Of a stretch of DNA of 30,303 bases, positions 21,727 through 29,670 are shown in pieces; position 1 is the first letter of the stretch; each line of letters opens with the position of its first letter. The stretch covers positions 1-30,303 of IMG/VR virus record IMGVR_UViG_3300032282_002891. One strand, written 5' to 3'. Position numbers and translations under genes: made by a program. This DNA comes from a virus. The notes under the pieces were generated by a model that was not told the origin of the DNA, made no database searches, and saw only the letters and a list, made by a program, of their open reading frames with translations.

Positions 21727-21927
21727 TTGAAAATATCAAAAATGCAAGCTATGTATATTCAATCTATTTATAACAACGCTTCTTTTGAAGAAGAGGAACA
21801 AGCTGTTGAAAAAATGCTCGATACATTGGGTATTAAGTCACTTGATGGTGAGGATAGATGGCTAAATATTATTTATTATGAGAGCGCTATTTTGCCTAGT
21901 AAGCGGTATGGAGATGATGCGGAATGA
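21727..21927 (+). CDS. Small acidic protein of unknown function
   Basis: 66 residues from TTG 21727 (ribosome site AAAGGTGAT): 'MQAMYIQSIYNNASFEEEEQ' then 'GEDRWLNIIYYESAILPSKR'. Helical and acidic; not recognised. Overlaps the next gene by ATGA. Confidence 0.65.
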   Translation: MKISKMQAMYIQSIYNNASFEEEEQAVEKMLDTLGIKSLDGEDRWLNIIYYESAILPSKRYGDDAE

Positions 21928-22082
21928 TTTACGGTGTAATTTTGAAACAACGCACAACCGGAAAATTGAGTGAATACTGGTTTACGAACATTGCAGATCG
22001 TGAAAAGTTTATTAATCGATATGACTTAACGCAGTTTCAAATCGTTGAGTATCTAGGCGATCAAGCAGAATTAAATATTTAA
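21924..22082 (+). CDS. Small protein, 52 residues
   Basis: MIYGVILKQRTTGKLSEYWF... beta-alpha-beta pattern, not recognised. It starts at ATG 21924 in an ATGA overlap with the previous stop. GATGATGCGG upstream is only a weak ribosome site, so expression probably depends on coupling. Confidence 0.55.
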   Translation: MIYGVILKQRTTGKLSEYWFTNIADREKFINRYDLTQFQIVEYLGDQAELNI

Positions 22083-22103
22083 ATATAAAGGTAGGTGACT
22101 AGA

Positions 22104-22382
22104 TTGAATCGTGATTTAAGACGCTCAATGGAGATTAAGCAGCATCACAAAAAACAAATTATCACGCTAGATAATCAGCAGATGATGCACCGGCAGCACA
22201 TCAAAAATGCGATTGATGAAGGGATTTGGATGGGATTCAAAGCAGCAAGTGACATTTTTGAACAAGCTGCACGAAGCGTTCCAGGCATTGGTGATAAACG
22301 AATTGTATTAATCCTGGAAAAGGTGCATGAACGCATGGAGGAATTGAAACATGCTGCAAATCGTCCAAAAACAAAGAATTGA
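22104..22382 (+). CDS. Helical protein upstream of the primase-helicase
   Basis: 92 residues from TTG 22104, chosen because AAGGTAGGTGA is then 6 nt away (GTG 22095 lies inside that site). Basic, largely helical ('IKQHHKKQIITLDNQQMMHR', 'GIGDKRIVLILEKVHERMEE'); 'VPGIGDKR' resembles a helix-hairpin-helix DNA-contact loop. It overlaps the primase-helicase gene by 32 nt. Function unknown. Confidence 0.6.
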   Translation: MNRDLRRSMEIKQHHKKQIITLDNQQMMHRQHIKNAIDEGIWMGFKAASDIFEQAARSVPGIGDKRIVLILEKVHERMEELKHAANRPKTKN

Positions 22383-24768
22383 AGTCGATCACGATTCAGA
22401 GATCACAATAGCAATTGCAAAAAGTCGATTCTCGCAGCATCTGACTAATGAGCAAGTGACTTGGTCAGAATTTATCAATAGACTGCAGAACACCAAGCAG
22501 ATCAATCAGACGAATGATGAATACAGCAAGCTGACAAAGGACAAGCAGGATGACCTAAAGGACGTTGGAGGCTTTATAGGCGGTACGTTAATTGCTGATG
22601 GCAACAAGACGTTGGACAACATTAAGTCGCGTTCTATGCTTACGTTTGACGCTGATAACCTACCTTCTAACAATGACGTATGGAGCGATTATCAGAGCCT
22701 CTACGGTAACGCTGCGGTGATGTACTCAACGATTAAACATAAGCCATCTGCACCACGTTTTAGGCTATGCATCTTACTGAATCGCCAAGTTACAGCAGAT
22801 GAATATATAGCGATTGCGCGTAAAGTTGCATCGGACTTAAATATCGATTATTTTGATCCACGTTCATTTGTTCCAGCGCAAATTATGTACTGGTCAACGT
22901 CGCTTAAAGGTGCAGATCGAATTTTTGAATATACCGATTATGAGCCGCTTGATGCTGATGCAGTTTTGGCTACCTATGCTGACTGGACGGATCACACTGA
23001 GTATAAATATTCCGCACAAGAGACCAACGTGCAGTTTTCGGACGCAAAGCCGAGGCATGGTAGCAACAAGCAGCAAGATCCGCGAAACAAAGATGGACTC
23101 ATCGGGGAGTTTTGCCGGACATATAACATTCACCAAGCAATCGATACGTTTTTAGCGGATATCTACATTAGATCTGACCGCGACAAGACGAGATACACCT
23201 ATTACAACTCCACGACATCTAACGGTGTTGTGACGTATGACGATTTGTTTTTATACAGTAATCATGCGAGCGATCCGCTGAACATGCAGCTGCTTAACGC
23301 ATTCGATTTGGTCATGCAAGCAAGGTTCGTATACTTAGATGAAGGAACACATTTGAGCGTACCAAAAAATAAGCGTCCATCATTTTTGGCTATGCTCGAT
23401 TTGATCCAAAAGGACAAGCATGTCATGGCGCACGAATTTGAGCATCAGATCGTTGAGCGTGAGCAGGAGATCCGGTCAGATGATCCGCTTATTACTCGTC
23501 TTGCTCGTAACGACAAAGGGAAGCTGCTGCACACCATCGACAACATTGTGATGATCTTAACTAACGATGACATGTACAAAGCTAAGATACGTCAGAACCT
23601 TTTTACACAGCGACCGATGATCGGTAGTAAGAACATGAGTGATACGGACGAAGCGAAGATCAGACATTATATTGAGCTTCGCTATGGTATTAATCATCGA
23701 AAGAATATCACCGATGCGATTACGATTGTACTTGATGAAAACCGATTCCACCCGGTGCGAGACTACCTTAATAGTATTGCTTGGGATGGAGTCGAAAGAG
23801 TCGATCGGTTATTGATTGATCTGCTCGGTGCAGCGGACACCGAATATGTAAAAACTGTTACACGCAAAACGTTGATCGGCGCGGTCGAAAGAGTAATGAA
23901 TCCAGGTTGCAAATTCGATACTATGCTTATTCTGACAGGCGCACAAGGTATCGGTAAATCATCTATATTTGACTGTTTAGCCGGAGAGTGGTTTACGGAT
24001 AGCCTTGAAAGTTTTAGCGGTAAAGACTCGTATGAGCTGATACAGGGTAAGTGGATCTGTGAAATTGGTGAGTTAAACGCGATGAGCAAAAATGAAAATA
24101 AAGAGGTAAAACTGTTTCTATCTAAATCAGTTGATACGTTTAGAGCATCATACGGACGACTTCCAAACGATTATCCGCGTCAATGTATCTTTGTCGGTAC
24201 GACTAATGAAGATGAATTTTTATTTGACGAGACAGGAAACAGACGCACATGGGCGGTTGAGGTAAAAGGTAATAAAGATATAAGAAAGATTGTAACCAAA
24301 GAATTTGCAGCGCAAATCTGGGGTGAAGCGTTTCATTATTTTCAACTTGGTGAACCATCCAGGCTAACCACAGATGAACAAAAACGTATGCAGGTCAATG
24401 AACAAAAACGCTATACGTTTGTTGATCCAATGGTCGGTATGCTTGAATCTTTTCTTAAAAAACCTATCACAATGAACTGGTATTCGATACCAATCTATGA
24501 CCGAAAAGCACATTTTGACGTGACATTTGGACGAGAAGTTGCAGGAACAAAAACAGCTCGAACACAAATAAGTGCTATTGAAATTGCGTATGAAATGTTA
24601 GGGATTGATCGTATTAATTACGCTAAAAATCGTGCATTACAGAATCAAATTACAAAAGCAATGAAGCAAATCAATAATTGGAAAAAGTCAGAGAATCGAT
24701 ATGATGCAGGTCATGAATATGGTCAACAGAGACCATTTGTTAATGAAGATTTCTCATTTTTACTTTGA
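22351..24768 (+). CDS. Primase-helicase, VapE (PF05272) family
   Basis: Replicative enzyme for the lytic cycle. The N-terminal part (about 60-200) has 'MLTFDAD' (Asp100, Asp102), 'SAPRFRLCILLNR' and 'QIMYWSTS', consistent with an archaeo-eukaryotic-type primase fold. The C-terminal part is a superfamily 3-like helicase: Walker A GAQGIGKSS (530-538), Walker B-like 'WICEIGELNAM', then 'FVGTTNEDEFLFDETGNRR'. 805 residues is full length. GGAGG lies 9 nt before the ATG. It is the only replicative helicase seen; no phage DNA polymerase is present, so the host polymerase must be used. Confidence 0.92.
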   Translation: MLQIVQKQRIEVDHDSEITIAIAKSRFSQHLTNEQVTWSEFINRLQNTKQINQTNDEYSKLTKDKQDDLKDVGGFIGGTLIADGNKTLDNIKSRSMLTFDADNLPSNNDVWSDYQSLYGNAAVMYSTIKHKPSAPRFRLCILLNRQVTADEYIAIARKVASDLNIDYFDPRSFVPAQIMYWSTSLKGADRIFEYTDYEPLDADAVLATYADWTDHTEYKYSAQETNVQFSDAKPRHGSNKQQDPRNKDGLIGEFCRTYNIHQAIDTFLADIYIRSDRDKTRYTYYNSTTSNGVVTYDDLFLYSNHASDPLNMQLLNAFDLVMQARFVYLDEGTHLSVPKNKRPSFLAMLDLIQKDKHVMAHEFEHQIVEREQEIRSDDPLITRLARNDKGKLLHTIDNIVMILTNDDMYKAKIRQNLFTQRPMIGSKNMSDTDEAKIRHYIELRYGINHRKNITDAITIVLDENRFHPVRDYLNSIAWDGVERVDRLLIDLLGAADTEYVKTVTRKTLIGAVERVMNPGCKFDTMLILTGAQGIGKSSIFDCLAGEWFTDSLESFSGKDSYELIQGKWICEIGELNAMSKNENKEVKLFLSKSVDTFRASYGRLPNDYPRQCIFVGTTNEDEFLFDETGNRRTWAVEVKGNKDIRKIVTKEFAAQIWGEAFHYFQLGEPSRLTTDEQKRMQVNEQKRYTFVDPMVGMLESFLKKPITMNWYSIPIYDRKAHFDVTFGREVAGTKTARTQISAIEIAYEMLGIDRINYAKNRALQNQITKAMKQINNWKKSENRYDAGHEYGQQRPFVNEDFSFLL

Positions 24769-24782
24769 CACTACATTTAAAA

Positions 24783-24836
24783 AGTCCGTTCGAATGTCTG
24801 TACGTGTCTGTACGTTGTCTGTACGTTGTCTGTTCG
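24783..24836. repeat. TGTCTGTACG direct repeats (candidate lytic-origin iterons)
   Basis: Exact copies at 24795-24804, 24805-24814 and 24816-24825, variant TGTCTGTTCG at 24827-24836 and a degenerate copy at 24783-24792. Periods are 10-12 bp, one helical turn, in the 301-bp gene-free interval (24769-25069) after the primase-helicase. Confidence 0.75.
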
Positions 24837-24931
24837 TCAAAAAAACCTTTATCTATCACCTTTTTTTAATATTTTATATTAATTAGAACAGAGAACAGAA
24901 AAAAGTATAATTTCAGAAATAAAAAAAATTT

Positions 24932-25007
24932 AGGCGCTACAGGCGCTACATTTTAATTTTTAAGATTTTTTGTAGCGCCTGTAGCGCCTGTAGCGCCTGT
25001 AGCGCCT
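24932..25007. repeat. Inverted and direct 9-bp repeats (GTAGCGCCT) around an AT-rich core
   Basis: Two contiguous AGGCGCTAC copies (24932-24949), 22 bp almost purely A/T, then four contiguous reverse-complement GTAGCGCCT copies (24972-25007). The inner pairs form a 19-bp perfect stem. With the TGTCTGTACG iterons, this forms a candidate origin for lytic replication; a T run after 25008 means it could also terminate transcription. The rest of 24769-25069 shows AT-rich sequence only. Confidence 0.8.
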
Positions 25008-25069
25008 GTTTTTTGTGTAAATGTTAAAAGTGTGTTTTTTCTGTTCAGTCTGTTCACAAGGAGGGTAAA

Positions 25070-25357
25070 ATGCTCGAATCGTTGATCGAAAAGCGGCTTA
25101 AGAAGCGCGTTGAAGGGATGGGAGGAATCGCGTTAAAAGTTGATGCGATGTCATGGGCAGGAGCGCCCGATCGGCTTGTGTTATTGCCGGGTGGACAAGT
25201 CATTTTTGTAGAGTTAAAAGCTCCTGGCAAGAAGCCTAGACCAATTCAAATCAAGCGACATGAACAACTTCGTGCTATTGGGTTTGAGGTCATCATCATT
25301 GATTCATTGGAGGAGATCGATGAGCGATTTACAAGCAAACGGACGAATGGGATATGA
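25070..25357 (+). CDS. VRR-NUC domain nuclease
   Basis: 95-residue minimal nuclease, the stand-alone phage form of the VRR-NUC (PD-(D/E)XK) family acting on branched DNA. Motifs: Pro33-Asp34 (WAGAPDRLVL), Glu48-Leu-Lys50 (FVELKAPG) and a downstream 'PIQIKRHEQL' with the Gln. AAGGAGGG precedes the ATG. In phages it usually sits between the primase-helicase and the SNF2 helicase, as here; a role in resolving replication or packaging intermediates is inferred. Confidence 0.92.
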   Translation: MLESLIEKRLKKRVEGMGGIALKVDAMSWAGAPDRLVLLPGGQVIFVELKAPGKKPRPIQIKRHEQLRAIGFEVIIIDSLEEIDERFTSKRTNGI

Positions 25358-25580
25358 TCCGTCATTCCATTTTGCACATGGGAAACGGTTCAACATGGAT
25401 GAGTTGATTTACCTTTGCAAGTTTTACGAGTATGACGGGTCAAGGAGCGTAGGGTTTGCGCTCGGTAAAACGGAGGCCACAATCACAAAGGTTTTTTTGC
25501 AGATGAGACAAAACGGAAAATTTTATTTATATAAACGAATGTCATTGGAGGAATGGGAAAATCGAATTTACTCCTCATGA
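25320..25580 (+). CDS. SANT/Myb-like small DNA-binding protein
   Basis: 86 residues from ATG 25320 (GGAGGAG upstream). 'FNMDELIYLCKFYEYDGSRS' followed by 'VGFALGKTEATITKVFLQMR' has the three-helix Myb/SANT pattern with 'LGKT...I...L...G'. Usual neighbour between VRR-NUC and SNF2 genes. Its 3' end overlaps the SNF2 start region by about 20 nt. Likely helps load the helicase or acts as a regulator (inference). Confidence 0.65.
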   Translation: MSDLQANGRMGYDPSFHFAHGKRFNMDELIYLCKFYEYDGSRSVGFALGKTEATITKVFLQMRQNGKFYLYKRMSLEEWENRIYSS

Positions 25581-26913
25581 GTACCAAGCCTATGCAATCA
25601 ATCGGATAATCGAACAAACGCATATAGCACTCTTGCTTGATATGGGCTTAGGGAAAACAGTTTCAACGCTAACAGCGATTGACGAGTTGATGCACAACAG
25701 GTTTGATATCAAGCGGTGCCTAGTCATCGCACCGCTAAGAGTTGCAGAGGACACTTGGAGTCGCGAGTGCCAAAAATGGGATCATTTGAATCACATCAAG
25801 ATTAGCAAGGTATTAGGCATGGAACGAGAACGGATACACGCACTCAACAGCAAAGCGGACATCTACGTCATCAACCGAGAAAACGTAGAATGGTTAGTGG
25901 ATCTTTACGGTAAACACTTCCCTTTTGATATGGTCGTCATCGATGAATTGTCATCGTTCAAATCTCCAAAGTCGAAACGGTTCAGAGCGCTGCGGAAAGT
26001 GTTGAGCGGAGTTAAAAGAGTTGTAGGCTTAACCGGAACACCCACTCCAAACGGATTATTGGACTTGTGGTCACAAATGTATTTAATCGATCAAGGTCAA
26101 CGACTTGGAAAGTCTATGACAGAATATCGTGATCGCTATTTTGTAGCAGCAAGGCGAAACGGTTACATCGTGTTTAGCTACGATTTGAAACCAAGTGCAG
26201 AACGAAAAATATATGAGTCAATTGGCGATGTTGCGATCAGTATGTCAGCCAAAGATTGGTTAGCTATGCCAAAGCGAATTAATAACATTGTACCGGTCAA
26301 AATGTCTGACCAAGCATTGCAGACGTACAAGCAATTAGAGCGCGATCTGCTGCTGCCATTTGCTGACGGAGACATCACAGTCGCAAACGCTGCGGTGCTA
26401 TCAAACAAGCTGCTACAGCTCGCCAATGGTGCGATTTATAGCGATGATAAAAAAATTGTAGAAATACATAATGCCAAATTGGATGCACTCGGGGATCTGA
26501 TCGAGGCAGCGAACGGAAAACCGATGCTCGTGTTCTATTCGTACAAGCATGATGCGCAGAGAATTGCAGAACGGTTTGTGGTTAGGCATTTAACAGATTC
26601 AAAAGATATTGCAGATTGGAACGCAGGGAATATACCAGTTTTAATTGCGCATCCGGCAAGCACAGGTCATGGACTCAATCTGCAAGATGGAGGATCAACT
26701 ATCGTATGGTTTGGTGCTACGTGGTCATTAGAACTGTACGAACAAGCGAACGCAAGGTTACATAGACAAGGTCAAAAACAAAGCGTCATTGTGCATCATT
26801 TAGTAGCAAATAGAACGCTTGACGTTGATGTGATGGAAAGTTTAGCAGACAAAGGAAATAGGCAGGAGAGACTATTAGAAGCGCTGAAAGCGAGGATTAT
26901 AAATGAGAATTAA
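25561..26913 (+). CDS. SNF2-family helicase/ATPase with anomalous start
   Basis: About 450 residues. The Q-like motif 'EFTPHEYQAYAINRII' is encoded from 25564, then Walker A 'DMGLGKT' (27-33), DExx 'VVIDELSS' (Asp128/Glu129), 'GLTGTPTPNG' (about 155-165) and 'ANARLHRQGQ' (396-405). The first in-frame ATG/GTG/TTG is TTG 25633, which would delete the Q motif and has no ribosome site. GGAGG (25547-25551) lies 9 nt before ATC 25561. Alternatively, ATG 25553 reads GGA AAA across a slippery GGGAAAA and a -1 slip enters this frame. Either is unusual; a one-base error is also possible. Confidence 0.88.
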   Translation: MEFTPHEYQAYAINRIIEQTHIALLLDMGLGKTVSTLTAIDELMHNRFDIKRCLVIAPLRVAEDTWSRECQKWDHLNHIKISKVLGMERERIHALNSKADIYVINRENVEWLVDLYGKHFPFDMVVIDELSSFKSPKSKRFRALRKVLSGVKRVVGLTGTPTPNGLLDLWSQMYLIDQGQRLGKSMTEYRDRYFVAARRNGYIVFSYDLKPSAERKIYESIGDVAISMSAKDWLAMPKRINNIVPVKMSDQALQTYKQLERDLLLPFADGDITVANAAVLSNKLLQLANGAIYSDDKKIVEIHNAKLDALGDLIEAANGKPMLVFYSYKHDAQRIAERFVVRHLTDSKDIADWNAGNIPVLIAHPASTGHGLNLQDGGSTIVWFGATWSLELYEQANARLHRQGQKQSVIVHHLVANRTLDVDVMESLADKGNRQERLLEALKARIINEN

Positions 26914-27319
26914 GAAACTGCAAGATGATGCGATCATCCCGACTTATGCGACTCCAGGTTCAGCAGGATTTGATTTACACGCTAACACAGATGTATTTAT
27001 TGCAACTGGTCAAACATTAGCGATTCCAACAGGATTAGCGTTTGAGGTTCCTTTAGGTTATGAGTTACAAGTGAGACCGCGATCAGGAATATCACTCAAA
27101 ACAGAATTAAGGGTAATACTCGGAACTGTTGATAGTGATTATCGCGGAGAAGTCAAAATAATTATTCAAAATGTAGGCAGAGAAATTGACTACATCAGAA
27201 AATATGATCGAATTGCTCAAGCGGTTTTATGTCCAATTGTGCAAACAGAATTTGAAGTAGTAGATGAATTGAATACAACAGAACGAGGATCGAACGGATT
27301 CGGCAGCACTGGACTATGA
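26903..27319 (+). CDS. dut: dUTPase
   Basis: Hydrolyses dUTP to dUMP, keeping uracil out of phage DNA. All five trimeric dUTPase motifs are present: AGFDLHA, RPRSGIS, GTVDSDYRGE, YDRIAQAV and RGSNGFGSTG. 138 residues is complete. It overlaps the helicase stop by 11 nt. Confidence 0.96.
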   Translation: MRIKKLQDDAIIPTYATPGSAGFDLHANTDVFIATGQTLAIPTGLAFEVPLGYELQVRPRSGISLKTELRVILGTVDSDYRGEVKIIIQNVGREIDYIRKYDRIAQAVLCPIVQTEFEVVDELNTTERGSNGFGSTGL

Positions 27320-27519
27320 CATGCTACTGCGGTGTTAAATTGAACAAGGGTAGAACGTTTTGTAACTTAAAGTGTCAAAAAGACTATATGGCAAGAGGTT
27401 TTTCAGCAGGTCATGATAAGCGGAAATGGAGATTAAAACATGAAGGTATCGGATCATTTGAAAATGATAATCGACCAACAGGAACAAAAGGGATTGAACA
27501 AGTACGGACAGATAGTTGA
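27316..27519 (+). CDS. Small zinc-finger-like protein
   Basis: 67 residues: 'CYCGVKLNKGRTFCNLKCQK' gives Cys-x-Cys ... Cys-x3-Cys in the first 20 residues, then a basic stretch. ATGA overlap with the dUTPase stop; no separate ribosome site. Its last third lies over the start of the next gene in another frame, so the C-terminus is less constrained. Function unknown. Confidence 0.55.
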   Translation: MTCYCGVKLNKGRTFCNLKCQKDYMARGFSAGHDKRKWRLKHEGIGSFENDNRPTGTKGIEQVRTDS

Positions 27520-27622
27520 TGATGCAAAGCTAACGGATGCCGAGTGGCTCCGACATGCGCAAGAAGAAATTGTGGATCTGCTCGTGTATTTGGAGAAATT
27601 AAAACGCTCATTAGGAGAGTGA
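27440..27622 (+). CDS. MazG-like all-alpha NTP pyrophosphohydrolase fragment or mini-protein
   Basis: 60 residues. 'GLNKYGQIVDDAK' and 'WLRHAQEEIVDLLVYLEKLK' match the core of small MazG-like proteins, where E-E-x-x-D binds magnesium. It is shorter than typical MazG, similar to the minimal phage forms. The ribosome site GGAG precedes the ATG. Nucleotide-pool role alongside dUTPase is likely. Confidence 0.75.
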   Translation: MKVSDHLKMIIDQQEQKGLNKYGQIVDDAKLTDAEWLRHAQEEIVDLLVYLEKLKRSLGE

Positions 27623-27625
27623 CAT

Positions 27626-28045
27626 GTGAGACTTCGCCGAGGTGTTTTTATATATATAGAAGACGAATTGTCACATTACAACGAGACGATAAAAGAAATA
27701 GAACGCACGAAACGTGACATCTTGTTCGGTTCACAAGGGAATGACGATGAAAATATTGGCGGTGGTAAGTCGAATCTTCCCGGTGATCCAACCGGAAGAC
27801 GTGCAATAGCTCTTGCAACTAATACACGCATTGATCGCATGGAGTCGATCATCCATGCAATTGATAGCGTTTATGAACGACTTCAACCGGAGAAGCGGAA
27901 ACTCATTGAATTGATGTATTGGACAAGACCACGAAATTATACTTGGGATGGAGTCGCCATGAAATTGCATATCACCAGGCGAACGGTTAGCAGGTGGAGA
28001 TCAGAAGTCTTATGTGCGATTGCAAGTCGTGCAGGATTGTCCTAA
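27626..28045 (+). CDS. RinA/ArpU-type late transcription activator
   Basis: 139 residues. 'RKLIELMYWTRPRNYTWDGV' followed by 'AMKLHITRRTVSRWRSEVLC' is a sigma-region-4-like HTH as in RinA and ArpU family proteins, which switch on the packaging and structural operon. It has the usual position at the end of the early operon, directly upstream of the late promoter. Start GTG 27626 follows TTAGGAG. Confidence 0.88.
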   Translation: MRLRRGVFIYIEDELSHYNETIKEIERTKRDILFGSQGNDDENIGGGKSNLPGDPTGRRAIALATNTRIDRMESIIHAIDSVYERLQPEKRKLIELMYWTRPRNYTWDGVAMKLHITRRTVSRWRSEVLCAIASRAGLS

Positions 28046-28046
28046 A

Positions 28047-28081
28047 GATGTCCCATTTTGCACACACTTTGGTGTTATGAT
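28047..28081 (+). promoter_or_regulatory. Probable late promoter with activator box
   Basis: GATGTCCCATTTTGCAC followed by an extended -10 TGT-TATGAT (28073-28081) without a consensus -35. This is the pattern of activator-dependent late promoters after RinA/ArpU genes. A second GATGTCC-like sequence occurs near 28103. Confidence 0.65.
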
Positions 28082-28184
28082 GCTACTATCAAATGTTGTG
28101 TAGATGTCCTAGAGCGGTCAGATCACAATATATAAAACCCTTCAGAGTTGTTGGGTTGAGGCGCATGGTGGCGCTTAGATGCGG

Positions 28185-28210
28185 AGACCTCGACGTTGTC
28201 GGGGTCTTTT
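28185..28210 (+). terminator. Leader terminator-like hairpin before the virion fibre gene
   Basis: AGACCTCGAC (28185-28194), GTT loop, GTCGGGGTCT (28198-28207) then T-rich. It lies between the late promoter and the first late gene, so it either ends the early transcript or acts as an antitermination point. Confidence 0.6.
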
Positions 28211-28233
28211 ATGTTTTAGAAAGGAGAATTAAA

Positions 28234-29670
28234 ATGCCATACGACATAAGCACATATTCCCCGACATTTGGCGGTGTAATCAACAGTAGCGGTAATGTTG
28301 TTAATGTTGGTGATACGGTGGATGGATCCGGGAATGTAAAGGTTGCAGTGCAAGGTGGAATCACTGTAAACACCGGTGACATTGAAATTGGAGCGGTAGA
28401 ATTAAAAGACGGAACAACAGATACTCGCGCAGTTGTCGACTCAACATATGGACTAGGAGTAGATGTAAAACGTATTACTGGAACAGTCACAACAAGCATT
28501 AGCGGAACACCGAATGTAACAGTTACACCTACAATGTCTGCACTATTAACGTTTCAAACTGGAGCGACGACAACTGGAAACGGAACAGCGGTTGATGTAA
28601 CTGGTTATAATACAATTGTTGTGATGAACACAATTAGTGGTACAGCAACAGTGACGTACGAAGTGTCACAAGATGCTACTACATGGGCAACAATCGTAGG
28701 TCAAAACATTGGAACATTTGGATCGTTATCAGCGACCGGTTCTGCGACTGGACAAGTCAGAATAAATATTTCCGGTTCAAAATGGGTTCGTGTTCGTGTT
28801 AGTGCATTTACAAGCGGAACAGTTGATGTCATTGGTTATGCGTCAGTTGCTTCTAACTTTTATACACCTTATGCTGCTGCTTTTGGTAATAGCGATACAA
28901 ATAGTGCAGGTCAAACAATACAAGGTGTTGGAGCATATAACTTGCTTTTTGATGGGACTAACTTCTCAAGACAACGCTCAGTAGGTGCACTAGGTGATGC
29001 AACATCGTCATCCGTTCTTGGGCTACCTTCAACCGCTTTACATGGGTACAATGGAACCGGATATGATCGCGTTAGAACAATTGTAGGTGCTGCTGACGGT
29101 TCGGCGGGAACCGGTGTAGTAGCAAACTCTAATATTTTATATAACGGTACAACGTACAATAAATCTCGTGATGGTGTAGGGGTTGCAGACGGTTCGACCG
29201 GAGCGGGCATTCAAGGAACAACGCTCAGTGCTTGGAACAACGCGACATATGATCGTGTTCGCATGGGAAATCGTGATGATTATGCATATGGCATTCTTGG
29301 TACCGTACCTATGGGTTGGTCAAGTACAGGAGTTTACACACGTCAACGTTTGAATGATCTCAAGGGTAATAAATTTTTAGGGATTGGTACATTTACAGCT
29401 GCTACAGAATATTTGGTTTTAACTCCAACAACCGGAAAGACATTTAGACTTATGGGGATTTCGGTTAATTATACTGGAGTAGGAAATGTATTTATTCGAG
29501 ATGGTTCGGGTGGTAATTTTCATTCCATGAGTTTTGCGGTCGCAAAAGATACGCAGACATTTTATTTTGGTAATGGCTATTTGTTTGGCGCGGCCAACAA
29601 TTCACTTTACATCTATAACAATGCGACTACAGGGTCGGCTTGGATTACGGTTTGGGGGATGGAAGAGTAA
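28234..29670 (+). CDS. Large repetitive virion protein (probable fibre/decoration)
   Basis: 478 residues, beta-rich. Residues about 90-220 look like Ig-like/adhesin strands ('VDVTGYNTIVVMNTISGTA', 'SKWVRVRVSAFTSGTVDVIG'). Residues about 225-370 carry near-repeats of the pattern [F/Y]-[D/N]-G-T-x-[F/Y]-[D/N/S]-[R/K]-x-R (LLFDGTNFSRQR, HGYNGTGYDRVRT, LYNGTTYNKSRD, WNNATYDRVRM). ATG 28234 follows AGAAAGGAG; the frame is open from 28093, but that covers the leader hairpin. It is the first late gene, far from the tail module, so capsid fibre or decoration is as likely as tail. Confidence 0.7.
   Translation: MPYDISTYSPTFGGVINSSGNVVNVGDTVDGSGNVKVAVQGGITVNTGDIEIGAVELKDGTTDTRAVVDSTYGLGVDVKRITGTVTTSISGTPNVTVTPTMSALLTFQTGATTTGNGTAVDVTGYNTIVVMNTISGTATVTYEVSQDATTWATIVGQNIGTFGSLSATGSATGQVRINISGSKWVRVRVSAFTSGTVDVIGYASVASNFYTPYAAAFGNSDTNSAGQTIQGVGAYNLLFDGTNFSRQRSVGALGDATSSSVLGLPSTALHGYNGTGYDRVRTIVGAADGSAGTGVVANSNILYNGTTYNKSRDGVGVADGSTGAGIQGTTLSAWNNATYDRVRMGNRDDYAYGILGTVPMGWSSTGVYTRQRLNDLKGNKFLGIGTFTAATEYLVLTPTTGKTFRLMGISVNYTGVGNVFIRDGSGGNFHSMSFAVAKDTQTFYFGNGYLFGAANNSLYIYNNATTGSAWITVWGMEE

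Noticed and set aside
22853-23155. Open frame of 100 codons inside the primase-helicase gene
   Set aside because: Out-of-frame shadow without a ribosome site; the enclosing gene has clear motifs throughout.
24972-25007. Possible CRISPR-like repeat block
   Set aside because: Units are 9 bp, contiguous, without spacers, and have inverted partners; no cas genes are present.
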